A stretch of 64,000 bases of DNA. Origin: Pollutimonas sp963712655. GTDB lineage: Bacteria; Pseudomonadota; Gammaproteobacteria; Burkholderiales; Burkholderiaceae_B. Shown here piece after piece: positions 17,369 through 26,070 of this stretch. The notes below the pieces were generated by a model. The model searched no databases and had not been told where the DNA came from. It worked only from the letters and a program-made list of their open reading frames with translations. The stretch is from contig CAVQIT010000006.1 in the NCBI GenBank assembly GCA_963712655.1, positions 1 to 64,000 on the forward strand, read 5' to 3'. The translations under genes were made by a program, and so were the position numbers. Numbering within the stretch: the first letter of the stretch is position 1; each line of letters begins with the position of its first letter.

Positions 17369-18661
17369 ATGACTGTTTCGCAGCAAGTGTTTCTTCGCGA
17401 TGCCATGCGCCGCTTGAATCTTACCCGTGACGTATTTGCCGTGCGTATCGGCGTAAAGCGCAGGGCGCTCGATACGTGGCTGCTGCCCGAGGGGTCCCAG
17501 GAATTCAGGAGCATGCCGGAAGTCGTCAGCCGTTTCGTCACCGAAATCGTCGACAACGAAGGTTTGCTGCAAAAATATGCGCAAAGCGCACAGTCGGGCC
17601 CATTGCGCGATCGAATTGCCGCCGAAGGCAAACACCAGTTGTTATCCGTGGATCAATTCACACGCGAATCGGTGGAAGAGTTGTTCCGCATCGCCGATCA
17701 GATGCAGCCTATTGCGCGGCGCCAGAAAGTGTCGCGGGTGCTAGAGGGCGCTGTGCTGGGCAATCTGTTCTTCGAGGCCAGCACGCGAACCCGCGTGAGC
17801 TTCGGCGCGGCATTCTGCCGGCTGGGCGGATCGGTATGCGACACCACGGGGTTTACCTTTTCGTCCATGGCCAAGGGCGAATCCATTTACGATACCAGCC
17901 GCGTCATGAGCGGGTATGTGGACGCCATGGTGATACGCCATCCCGAAAAAGGTTCTGTGGCGGAATTCGCGCGGGCCACCAATATACCGGTGGTAAACGG
18001 CGGCGACGGCCCCGGCGAGCATCCCAGCCAGGCTTTGCTGGATTTATACACCATACTGACCGAGTTTTCGCGTTTGGGAAAACTGCTGGACGGCGCGCAT
18101 ATTGCCTTGGTGGGCGACCTGAAATACGGCCGTACCGTGCATTCGCTGATCAAGCTGCTGGCCTTGTACCGGGGGCTGAAATTCACGCTGATTTCACCGC
18201 GCGGGCTGGAAATGCCCGAGTATCTGCTGGAGCAGACCAGCAAGAACGGGCATGTGGTGACCCAAACCAATTCGCTCGAAGAAGGCCTGGAGGGCGCGGA
18301 TGTCATTTACGCGACGCGGGTGCAGAAAGAACGCTTTGCGGCCGAAGAACTGGAAGGCTACACCCCCGATTTCCAGGTCAACAAGGCTATCGTCGACAAA
18401 TGCTGCGGTCCCGATGTGATTGTCATGCACCCCTTGCCGCGCGACAGCCGCGAGGGCGCCAACGACCTGAGCGTGGACTTGAATCACGATTCGCGCCTGG
18501 CCATTTTCAGGCAGACCGATAATGGCATACCGGTGCGCATGGCCATTTTCGCCGTGCTGCTGGGGGTCGAAGGGCTAGTGCAGCATTCTTTGCGCGACGT
18601 TACCTGGAGCCCGCCGTCGCACATCGGTCCGGACGACAGCGTTTTCCACGGCATGGACTGA
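17369..18661 (+). CDS. pyrB: Aspartate carbamoyltransferase with N-terminal HTH-like extension
   Basis: 430 aa from ATG at 17369; E. coli PyrB is 311 aa. Residues about 95-430 are a complete ATCase: FFEASTRTRVSF (carbamoyl phosphate STRT), FSSMAKGES (80s-loop Lys), HPSQALLD, LVGDLKYGRTVHS, HPLPRDSREGANDLSVDLN and FRQTDNGIPVRMAI. The first 75 residues (FLRDAMRRLNLTRDVFAVRI, then GVKRRALDTWLLP and EFRSMPEVV) look like a Cro-type helix-turn-helix and not like any part of a class A-C ATCase. The enzyme makes N-carbamoylaspartate, the committed step of pyrimidine synthesis. No pyrI or pyrC is adjacent. The perfect palindrome just upstream suggests the extension may bind DNA; that is inference. Confidence 0.93.
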   Translation: MTVSQQVFLRDAMRRLNLTRDVFAVRIGVKRRALDTWLLPEGSQEFRSMPEVVSRFVTEIVDNEGLLQKYAQSAQSGPLRDRIAAEGKHQLLSVDQFTRESVEELFRIADQMQPIARRQKVSRVLEGAVLGNLFFEASTRTRVSFGAAFCRLGGSVCDTTGFTFSSMAKGESIYDTSRVMSGYVDAMVIRHPEKGSVAEFARATNIPVVNGGDGPGEHPSQALLDLYTILTEFSRLGKLLDGAHIALVGDLKYGRTVHSLIKLLALYRGLKFTLISPRGLEMPEYLLEQTSKNGHVVTQTNSLEEGLEGADVIYATRVQKERFAAEELEGYTPDFQVNKAIVDKCCGPDVIVMHPLPRDSREGANDLSVDLNHDSRLAIFRQTDNGIPVRMAIFAVLLGVEGLVQHSLRDVTWSPPSHIGPDDSVFHGMD

Positions 18662-18746
18662 CGCTCTGTCCGGGTTAACGCCCCTTGGCGCGTAATTCGG
18701 TCTTCGTAGCCTTGCCGACTTCGCAAGGCATTTCGTAGCCGCCCGT

Positions 18747-19490
18747 TTACAAGCGCCTGGCTTCGACGATGCTTTTCAAGAAGGCTTTGGTGCGCTCTTT
18801 TTGCGGGTCGCCAAATAATGCTTCGGGCGGCCCTTCTTCGTAGACTACGCCGTCGTAAAGAAAGCAAACCTTGGACGACACCTCGCGCGCAAAGCCCATT
18901 TCGTGGGTGGCAAGCAGCATGGTCATGCCTTCCTGGGCCAAGTCCCGCACGATATTCAAGACTTCGGACACCAGTTCCGGATCGAGGGCCGAGGTGATTT
19001 CATCAAGCAAGAGAACCATGGGATCCATGGCCAGCGCACGCACGATGGCGACCCGTTGCTGCTGGCCGCCCGACAGCCTGTCCGGATATTCCTTTGCCTT
19101 GTGGTCCAGGCCTATTCTTTTGAGCAGCGCCATGGCGGTATCTTCAGCCTGGGCACGCTCTTGGCCCAGGACGCGGATAGGCGCCAAGGTCACGTTCTCG
19201 ATCACGCTCATGTGCGGAAACAGGTTATATCCCTGGAACACAATGCCCACATCCCGGCGCAGAGCGTCGACATCGACGCCGGGTCCGGTGATGCGATCAT
19301 TGTGGATGCGGATTTCCCCTTGCTCGATTTCCTCCAGTCCGTTGATGCAACGCAATAATGTCGACTTTCCCGAGCCCGAAGGCCCTATCAGGCAAACAAC
19401 CTGGTGTTCTTCAACGTCCAGGCTTAGATTGTTCAGTACCGGGGTATCGCCGTAGGTCTTGTGAATGCCGCGGATTTCGATGAGTGCCAT
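18747..19490 (-). CDS. Polar amino acid ABC transporter ATP-binding protein (GlnQ/HisP type)
   Basis: 247 aa, normal length. Walker A GPSGSGKST, Q-loop FQGYNLFPHMSV, signature LSGGQQQRVAIVRAL, Walker B VLLLDEITSALDPE, switch His in LLATHEMGF. It energises uptake through the permease encoded 10 bp upstream. Last gene of the TauD-binding protein-permease-ATPase run. Confidence 0.95.
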   Translation of the reverse strand: MALIEIRGIHKTYGDTPVLNNLSLDVEEHQVVCLIGPSGSGKSTLLRCINGLEEIEQGEIRIHNDRITGPGVDVDALRRDVGIVFQGYNLFPHMSVIENVTLAPIRVLGQERAQAEDTAMALLKRIGLDHKAKEYPDRLSGGQQQRVAIVRALAMDPMVLLLDEITSALDPELVSEVLNIVRDLAQEGMTMLLATHEMGFAREVSSKVCFLYDGVVYEEGPPEALFGDPQKERTKAFLKSIVEARRL

Positions 19491-19500
19491 GTCCCAGCCT

Positions 19501-20640
19501 TTAATTTCCGCCCGCGCGCAGGCGTGCCCGGTCGCGGCGCATCATGCGTTCGACCAGGCGGGTTTGCGGAATCGTGATCAGGATGAACAGCACTGCGACG
19601 GTGCTGACCGCGGAAAGGTTGTAATGATTGCTGGCGATCATCATTGCCTGGTTGAATGCGTCGATGGCGCCGATGACGCTGATCAGCGCGGTATCTTTCT
19701 GAAGCGCGATAAAACTGTTGAGCAGCGGAGGAATGATTTGGCGCACGCCTTGGGGTATGACCACGAAGCGCAGGGTTTGCATGTGGGACAGGCCCAGCGA
19801 CCTGGCGGCGGCGGTCTGGCTCCAGTGTATGCTGAGGATGCCGGCGCGATAGACCTCGGCCACGTACGCGCCGACGGTCAGGGTCAGGGCGATGATGACA
19901 AAGGTTTGCAGCGACAGGTCTTTCAGGATTGGGACTCCCGTCAGGGGTATGCCAAAGCCGATCAGGTAGATGGTCAGGATGACCGGCACGCTTCTGAAAA
20001 TATCGATATAGACGGTGGCGATGATGCGCACAGGCTTGCCCGCCACGCCGGGCGCGAAGGTGGCCAGCGCCAGCACCAGTCCCCAGATCAATACAAGCAC
20101 TTCGGCGATCAGGAATATTTTTATGTTGACCCAGAATGCTTCCAGGACCAGCGGCAGGGTTTGCTTGATCAGCGGCAGGTAAAAGAATGTCTTGCTGACT
20201 TCCATGTTGTTGGCGATCAGGAAAGACACAAACAGCAGGATCAGCCATTGGGCGACCGAATAGCCGATGGCGATCCAGTCCTGGTTCCTGGCATTGGCCG
20301 CCGCAACCCGTACGGCAATCAAGTCATTGATTTTTCGGGCCGCCCGTACCTGCAGGCAATGGCGCATGCTCTTGACCGTGGGCACGATGAGCAAGACGGA
20401 TGCGATGGCAAGCAGGACAAACAGGGTGTCGATGACAGGGCCTTGCTGGCCCAGTGCGCCGATCGCGGAACGCGCCGCCGCTATGGTTGCCCAGCTTGCG
20501 GCGATGGTCAGCAGGACAAGCAGGAAGGCGGTGGCGGTTAATGCCAAAGGGGCGCCAGGCCCTCCCGCCGCATTGAACCGCCGGCCTCTCTTGCGCGCAA
20601 CCGGCGGCTGGGCCGCGGCGTGGGTGTCGAGTGGCTTCAT
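19501..20640 (-). CDS. Polar amino acid ABC transporter permease with N-terminal extension
   Basis: 379 aa, against about 220-240 for a HisM/GltK-type permease. The C-terminal 230 residues carry the inner-membrane translocator core with the EAA loop (AARSLGLSHMQTLRFVVIPQ, then GVRQIIPP). The N-terminal about 140 residues add three or four membrane segments, as in longer permeases of this family. It pairs with the ATPase 10 bp downstream and the binding protein 8 bp upstream. Confidence 0.92.
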   Translation of the reverse strand: MKPLDTHAAAQPPVARKRGRRFNAAGGPGAPLALTATAFLLVLLTIAASWATIAAARSAIGALGQQGPVIDTLFVLLAIASVLLIVPTVKSMRHCLQVRAARKINDLIAVRVAAANARNQDWIAIGYSVAQWLILLFVSFLIANNMEVSKTFFYLPLIKQTLPLVLEAFWVNIKIFLIAEVLVLIWGLVLALATFAPGVAGKPVRIIATVYIDIFRSVPVILTIYLIGFGIPLTGVPILKDLSLQTFVIIALTLTVGAYVAEVYRAGILSIHWSQTAAARSLGLSHMQTLRFVVIPQGVRQIIPPLLNSFIALQKDTALISVIGAIDAFNQAMMIASNHYNLSAVSTVAVLFILITIPQTRLVERMMRRDRARLRAGGN

Positions 20641-20648
20641 TCTTTATA

Positions 20649-21521
20649 TTAGGGCGTCAAGTAGGGGATTTTTGCCGGATCGGCCCCCCAGGTGGCGGCC
20701 AGGTAGGTCGCGCTGAGCTTGTCGAGCGTGCCGTCGTCTATCAAAGACTTGATCAGCGTGTTGAACGCGGCTTCGTTCACGGTGTCTTTGTTGAAGATGG
20801 CGCCGTAGCTTTCGCCGGTCTTGTACTGGCCGACGACCTCAAGCGTGCCTTTCGATTGCTGCGCTTTGCCCAGGAGATTGGCCGTATCGTAGAGCACCGC
20901 GTCGACCTGGTTGGAAGCGATGGCCGCATACATCGTTGCGCTGCTGGGATAAACCTTGATGCCTTGCGTAGGCTTGATGTTGTCGGTAATGAACTTCACC
21001 GCTGTCGTGCCTTGGTAGGCGCCCAAACGCAGGGTCTTGAGCTTCTGGCCGTCGATCTTGGTGCCTTTTTTCATCAAGACCCCAATATCCGACGCATAGT
21101 AGGGGATGGAAAACAACACAGTTTTTTTCCGCGCCTCGGTGATCGACGCTTCGGTCAGCGCCAGGTCGAAGCCTTTGGCCTGGCCTCCGAGCAACTGGGC
21201 AAACGATCCGTTCACCACCACGATTTTGTCCAGGCCGGCGCGATACGCCATGTTCGCCGCCATGCAGTATTCGTAGCCGTCCTTGATCGTTGCGGGGGAG
21301 TCGCCATTCCACCATGCGGGCGCCGGCAAGCCTACCCGGACCGTGAGCTGCCCGGGAATGACAGGCACGACTTTTACCGAGTTCTTTTGGCCTGTTACTT
21401 CGCAATTTCCGTAGCCGCCGGCGGCCGAAACCGGCGTCGACAACGCGATGCAGAATGGCAGTGCGGCCGACAGCGCCAGAACCTTGGCGAGAGAGAGGCG
21501 ATTCTTTTTCTGGATTGGCAT
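20649..21521 (-). CDS. Polar amino acid ABC transporter substrate-binding protein
   Basis: 290 aa from ATG at 21521 (GGAG about ten bases upstream). Signal peptide LALSAALPFCIALSTPVSA. It has the SBP_bac_3 fold: YEYCMAANMAYRAGLDKIVV, then FDLALTEASITEARKKTVLF (the ligand-contacting TEAxITxARK stretch) and LGAYQGTTAVKFI. An additional N-terminal segment with Cys (GGYGNCEVTGQ) is unusual. The ligand is not predictable; the linked dioxygenase suggests an amine or amino-acid derivative that is oxidised after uptake. Confidence 0.92.
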   Translation of the reverse strand: MPIQKKNRLSLAKVLALSAALPFCIALSTPVSAAGGYGNCEVTGQKNSVKVVPVIPGQLTVRVGLPAPAWWNGDSPATIKDGYEYCMAANMAYRAGLDKIVVVNGSFAQLLGGQAKGFDLALTEASITEARKKTVLFSIPYYASDIGVLMKKGTKIDGQKLKTLRLGAYQGTTAVKFITDNIKPTQGIKVYPSSATMYAAIASNQVDAVLYDTANLLGKAQQSKGTLEVVGQYKTGESYGAIFNKDTVNEAAFNTLIKSLIDDGTLDKLSATYLAATWGADPAKIPYLTP

Positions 21522-21636
21522 TTTATGTCTCCAATGGGTAGGTGTTGGGGAAATCAGGCCGGATTTTTCCGGCCTTCGCGCGAAGCTGAGCAAATAAAGT
21601 CTGAGGCCATCGGCCGCATCGGCGTGGAAAGGATAG

Positions 21637-22695
21637 TTAAACCGGGGCGGCGGTTTGCGCAATGCCGCCGCGCGGGGCGCCTGCGGACACGTCGCCCCAC
21701 AGCACGGCATGATCGGCCGGCAAGGCGCGAGAGTTGGGCACCGACATCCACAAGCGCATCAGCAAGCGATCCTGGCCCGTGGAGGCGTCATCCTTGAATG
21801 CCGTCCTGCCGTGGTAGATGACGTGATTGTTCAGTAGCTGGATATCGCCTGGCTCCATGGTCATTTCGAAGCAGAGCTCTTCGCAGATGTCCATCAGCAG
21901 TCGAATCGCTTCCCATTCCGCGTCGCCGAGCTTGCGCGCATGCGGGACTTGTTGAGCGCTTTCAATATAGGTCAGGGAGAAGTGGCTGGTGAGCTTGCCG
22001 TCGCGAACGCCGAATACCGGTAGGTCGTAGGCGATGTTCTCGCCGCCGGCTTCTTCGCCGAACCGGCCGCGCGGAATGGGGCGGCACAGCAAATCGAACA
22101 GGTCGGGGCGCCGGCGCATTATTTCGTTATATACCGCGGCCGTGCTGCACAGCTTGCTGACGCCGCCGGCCGCGGCTTGGCGGACGCACAGCAGGCCGAC
22201 CACGTCGCAACGATCGGTGTGAAAGCGCAGGGCGCCCGGCGAGAGAGTGCGTGCGCTTGAAGACAGGAATTTTTGGCCGGACGCATCGACGGTTTCCCCG
22301 TATTTCTGGCCGATGCCCGCGCCTTCGTCGCGGATTTCGCGCATCAGTTCGCCGCGCCGATTCTGGTACATGGGCGTGCCAAGATGGCATCCAAGGCCAT
22401 ACCAGATCTGGCGCAATTCATCGTGGCTGTATTTGCCGACATCCAGTCCCCGGATCTTGACCATGCCCGAGCCATTTTCCAATTCTTGCCGGACATCATC
22501 GAAAAAACGTTCGCAGCCGGGCAGTTCGAAATTGCCTTTGTTTATTTTTTCCCAGGCCAGGCCCTTGACCTTGCCGACGGCCTGGTCGATGCGGCTCGCA
22601 ATTTCCGGGGAGATATTCTTGACCCAGCGCGCGGAGTTGAACATTTCGTTTCCGAGCCATACCGAATCATCATTCATGAACTGCCGCGCCGACAT
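21637..22695 (-). CDS. TauD/TfdA-family Fe(II)/2-oxoglutarate dioxygenase
   Basis: 352 aa from ATG at 22695 (AGGAG seven bases upstream). Metal ligands are HTDRCD (HxD) and a distal His in NNHVIYHGRTAF, with the 2-oxoglutarate Arg in RLLMRLW. The fold is of the gamma-butyrobetaine/TauD type. These enzymes hydroxylate small organic acids, amines and sulfonates. It is the first gene of a four-gene run with a complete polar amino acid transporter (116 bp gap to the binding protein), so transporter and oxygenase probably handle one substrate. Confidence 0.88.
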   Translation of the reverse strand: MSARQFMNDDSVWLGNEMFNSARWVKNISPEIASRIDQAVGKVKGLAWEKINKGNFELPGCERFFDDVRQELENGSGMVKIRGLDVGKYSHDELRQIWYGLGCHLGTPMYQNRRGELMREIRDEGAGIGQKYGETVDASGQKFLSSSARTLSPGALRFHTDRCDVVGLLCVRQAAAGGVSKLCSTAAVYNEIMRRRPDLFDLLCRPIPRGRFGEEAGGENIAYDLPVFGVRDGKLTSHFSLTYIESAQQVPHARKLGDAEWEAIRLLMDICEELCFEMTMEPGDIQLLNNHVIYHGRTAFKDDASTGQDRLLMRLWMSVPNSRALPADHAVLWGDVSAGAPRGGIAQTAAPV

Positions 22696-22844
22696 AGGGG
22701 CTCCTGGGATGAAATAAAAATGCAATGCCGTATTGTATATTCATGTCGGATGGCGCCGCTCCAGCCGGATCTTCCCCGGTTCGGCACACCCGCCACGATT
22801 GGCGTGCGAACTTCGACGGCGCGAAATCGGCAACGCCGCCGCGC

Positions 22845-23741
22845 TTATTTCCTTTCGCCGCCCAGCGCCTCGACCAACGCGGCAATCAAGCGCGACAGTT
22901 CGCCTGTCATCAGCGCAAAATCGGAGTCGAATTGTTCCGCGTCGTTGTGGGCGGTGCTGTCCTGGCCTTCCTTCAATACATCCAGCGGATTCACCCGCTT
23001 GATATCCAGCCCTTCGGTCAGGGTGAAAGACACCCGGTCGGTCCAGGTCAGCGCCAGGCGCGTGCACTGCTTGCCGGCCTGCACATGCTTGCGCACGTCG
23101 TCGATTTCAATGCTTTGGCGCACATAGCGCACGGCGGCGCCGCTTTCGCTGGTCGAGCGCAGCTCGGTATCCTGGTCTATGCTGAACCCCGAGGGCGGTT
23201 CGTCGCTGATCAGCCAATTGGTCATGGCCGCGGCGGGCGATTCTTCCACAAAGAGGGGAGCAATCGGAAACGATTCTATCGCCTTGGCCAGCATGCCCAG
23301 CACTTCGTCGCTTTTGGCGGCCGCGGCGGCATCGATCACCAGGAAATGATTGCGGGTGTCTATCCAGACGCGCGTGTCGCGATAGATGCTGAAGGCCTTG
23401 GGCATGAGTTCGTCGGTTACCTGCTCCTTGATCTCTTTCATCTGTTTACGGCCCGGCTTGAAGCCTTGCTGTTCTTCGATGTCCTGGGCGCGCGCCTTGG
23501 CCACTTGATTGACGACGGTGGTGGGCAACAGCTTTTTATCGGCACGCAGGCTAAGCAGGAATTGTCCGTCCAGGGCGTGCACCAGGCCGCTGTTCTCGCG
23601 CGGGGGCACCCATCCCAGGCTTTGCATTTCCTGGCTGCCGCTAGGTTGGAAGGCGTGTTTTTCAATGGCGGCTTCCAGGGAGTCCACGGTGCATGACCAT
23701 GTAGGAGCCAGACGGAATATCCTGAGATTCTTGAACCACAT
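22845..23741 (-). CDS. rdgC: Recombination-associated protein RdgC
   Basis: 298 aa from ATG at 23741 (MWFKNLRIFRL, the family start). GWVPPRENSGLVHALDGQFL, KKLLPTTVVNQ, GRKQMKEIKEQVTDELMPKA and FVEESPAAAMTNWL are typical RdgC blocks. RdgC forms a DNA-encircling ring dimer and limits RecA loading; in Neisseria it aids pilin antigenic variation. It is a single gene separated from the transporter gene upstream by a strong terminator. Confidence 0.96.
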   Translation of the reverse strand: MWFKNLRIFRLAPTWSCTVDSLEAAIEKHAFQPSGSQEMQSLGWVPPRENSGLVHALDGQFLLSLRADKKLLPTTVVNQVAKARAQDIEEQQGFKPGRKQMKEIKEQVTDELMPKAFSIYRDTRVWIDTRNHFLVIDAAAAAKSDEVLGMLAKAIESFPIAPLFVEESPAAAMTNWLISDEPPSGFSIDQDTELRSTSESGAAVRYVRQSIEIDDVRKHVQAGKQCTRLALTWTDRVSFTLTEGLDIKRVNPLDVLKEGQDSTAHNDAEQFDSDFALMTGELSRLIAALVEALGGERK

Positions 23742-23892
23742 GTTTTGATGTCTTCTTGAGTTGTTGGCGCGTTCATTGCGCTTGCTTGCGACAGGCGCCG
23801 GCCGGTAAAGAATAGTGAGCGGTGATTGTAAGCCCATTTTTGCCAGGGTCTCGCCACGGGCGGCCAGGCAATCGATCCGGGGGATGGGGGCG

Positions 23893-23930
23893 AAAAAAAT
23901 GGCCCGAAGTGCATATAGCACCGGGCCATT
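23893..23930 (-). terminator. Rho-independent terminator of the MHS transporter transcript
   Basis: On the minus strand AATGGCCCG (23922-23930) pairs with CGGGCCATT (23898-23906), followed by a seven-T run. It insulates rdgC from the gene at 24201-25901. Confidence 0.85.
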
Positions 23931-23999
23931 AGGGGAGCACACACTATTACGCTGAAAAAGGCTCGCGGGGCACGCAATAGTGGCGATAAAAAGAGCTTT

Positions 24000-24044
24000 G
24001 CGTTTTCATCAAACCGGGGGATCAGACGTTTGATAAAAAAACGC
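24000..24044. repeat. Composite hairpin in the 460-bp gap between the MHS transporter and rdgC
   Basis: Inner arms ATCAAAC (24008-24014) and GTTTGAT (24028-24034), outer arms GCGTTTT (24000-24006) and AAAACGC (24038-24044). It is near-symmetric, so it may fold in either strand. No gene is visible in 23742-24200; the rest of this gap shows nothing I can support. Confidence 0.5.
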
Positions 24045-24200
24045 AAGTTCTTTCTATGTCAGCGATTGTAGTCAGCCAGCCTGACGTTGGCCTGAAATCT
24101 GGGGCTTATCGGAAAAAATGCCATTTTATGACGCCGCGGCAGGGTCGGGCGGTCGCGGCCGGGGCAATCCGGCCCATGCTCGCTGCGGCGGCAAGCGGAA

Positions 24201-25901
24201 TCAGGCATTGATGTCGTTGTCTTTGGTTTCTTTCACGAACAGGACGCCGATAACCAGGGTCGTGGATGCAATGATGACCGGATACCACAAGCCATCGTAA
24301 ATATTGCCCGTAGCGGCGACCACGGCGAACGCCAGCGGCGGCAAGAAGCCGCCGAACCAGCCATTGCCGATGTGATAGGGCATGCTCATGGAGGTGTAGC
24401 GTATGCGCGTGGGGAACATTTCGACCAGCATGGCGGCAATCGGGCCGTACACCATGGTGACCAGTATCACCAGGAAGGCCAGCAGCAATACGACTCTGAC
24501 ATAACTGATTTGCGAGGGATCGGCCTTGGCGGGGTAGCCGTGGCTGCGTATGGCCTCGGTAAGCGACTTTTCCAGCCGGGCCGACTCGGCGGCCAGGTCG
24601 GCCTTGCTTAATTTCTGCCCTTCGAACGAGATGAATTCTTCGCCGCCTATCCTGGCCTTGGCAATGGCGCCGGCCGCGGCGGCCTGATTGCTGTAGTTGA
24701 CGGCATTGCTGGCCATGAAGGCCTTGAGTACGTCGCAGGAACTGGTGAACGACGAGACTCCCACTGGATTGAACTGGAAAGAGCAGGTGGCGGGATCCGC
24801 GATAATAGTGACGGGCGCCGAGGCTTGCGCGGCTTCCAGCGCTGGATTGGCGAAATGCGTGATGGCCTTGAAGACAGGAAAGTAAGTCAGCGCGGCAATC
24901 AGGCAGCCGGCCATGATGATGGGTTTGCGGCCGATGCGGTCCGACAGCGCGCCGAAGACCACGAAAAATGGCGTGCCGATAAGCAATCCCAGGGCGAGCA
25001 TGATGTTGGCCGAATTGGCTTCGATCGCCAGCGTCTTGGTCAGAAAGAACAGGGCATAGAACTGACCCGTATACCAGATCACCGCCTGTCCGGCGGACAG
25101 GCCGAACAAGGCCAGCAGCACCAGCTTCAGATTGCCCCATCTGGCGAAGGATTCCGTGATGGGGCCTTTGGAACCCAGGCCTTCGGCCTTCATTTTCTTG
25201 AAAGCCGGCGATTCATTCAGGCGCATTCGTATCCACACCGAAATGCCCAGCAGCACCACGGAAATAAGAAATGGAATGCGCCATCCCCAATCGAGGAAGG
25301 CCTCTTCGCCCATTGTGGCGCGTATGCCCAGAACGATCAGCAAGGACAGGAACAGGCCCATGGTTGCCGTGGTCTGGATCCAACTGGTATAGAAGCCGCG
25401 GCGATTCTGCGGGGCATGTTCGGCGACATAGGTTGCCGCGCCGCCGTATTCGCCGCCCAGGGCCAGGCCCTGCAGCATGCGCAGAACGATCAGAATGACC
25501 GGGGCGGCCATGCCGATGGAGGCATACGACGGCAGCACTCCGACCAGGAAAGTCGACATGCCCATGAGAAGAATCGTGATCAAAAACGTATATTTGCGCC
25601 CGGCCATGTCTCCCAGGCGGCCGAACACCAGCGCGCCGAAAGGCCGCACCGCGAAGCCCGCCGCGAAGGCGAGCAGGGCGAAGATGAAGCCGGCGGTGGG
25701 ATTTACGCCCGAAAAAAAATGCGCCGCGATAATCGTGGCCAGCGAACCGTAAAGGTAAAAGTCATACCATTCGAAGACGGTGCCCAGCGACGAGGCAAAA
25801 ATGACTTTCCGCTCTTCCGGCGTCATGCCGCGCTGCGTGGCGGCGGGAGCGCCCGGCAGCAAGGCGGCTTGCGGCTGCGGGGCGGATGAGCGTGTGTTCA
25901 T
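24201..25901 (-). CDS. MFS transporter, metabolite:H+ symporter (MHS) family
   Basis: 566 aa with 12 membrane helices. MHS markers: FEWYDFYLYGSLATII in helix 1, GRLGDMAGRKYTFL loop 2-3, LRMLQGLALGGEYGGAATYV, and RRGFYTSWIQTTATMGL. A soluble insertion of about 110 residues (about 360-470, with two Cys) sits in the C-terminal half; long MHS members have it. It likely imports an organic acid with protons. It lies downstream of a TctDE-like two-component system on the same strand (169 bp gap), its probable regulator. Confidence 0.92.
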   Translation of the reverse strand: MNTRSSAPQPQAALLPGAPAATQRGMTPEERKVIFASSLGTVFEWYDFYLYGSLATIIAAHFFSGVNPTAGFIFALLAFAAGFAVRPFGALVFGRLGDMAGRKYTFLITILLMGMSTFLVGVLPSYASIGMAAPVILIVLRMLQGLALGGEYGGAATYVAEHAPQNRRGFYTSWIQTTATMGLFLSLLIVLGIRATMGEEAFLDWGWRIPFLISVVLLGISVWIRMRLNESPAFKKMKAEGLGSKGPITESFARWGNLKLVLLALFGLSAGQAVIWYTGQFYALFFLTKTLAIEANSANIMLALGLLIGTPFFVVFGALSDRIGRKPIIMAGCLIAALTYFPVFKAITHFANPALEAAQASAPVTIIADPATCSFQFNPVGVSSFTSSCDVLKAFMASNAVNYSNQAAAAGAIAKARIGGEEFISFEGQKLSKADLAAESARLEKSLTEAIRSHGYPAKADPSQISYVRVVLLLAFLVILVTMVYGPIAAMLVEMFPTRIRYTSMSMPYHIGNGWFGGFLPPLAFAVVAATGNIYDGLWYPVIIASTTLVIGVLFVKETKDNDINA

Positions 25902-26070
25902 GATGTCTCCTTGCGCGGATAAGTTTCTGGCGGATCCGGTTTTTCCCGCTGGCCTCGCCGCAAAGCAGGCGGGATGTAAATGAGTAGGGGACCAGCCTGG
26001 CGCAATCCTGGTTATTGGTTGAACAAGGTGCTATGAATGTTAAATTTTGTAAAAATTCATTGGGTAACAA

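Noticed and set aside
18661..18746. Minus-strand reading GGYEMPCEVGKATKTELRAK downstream of pyrB
   Set aside because: It looks protein-like but is too short and lacks a start; possibly the end of a lost gene, not supportable.
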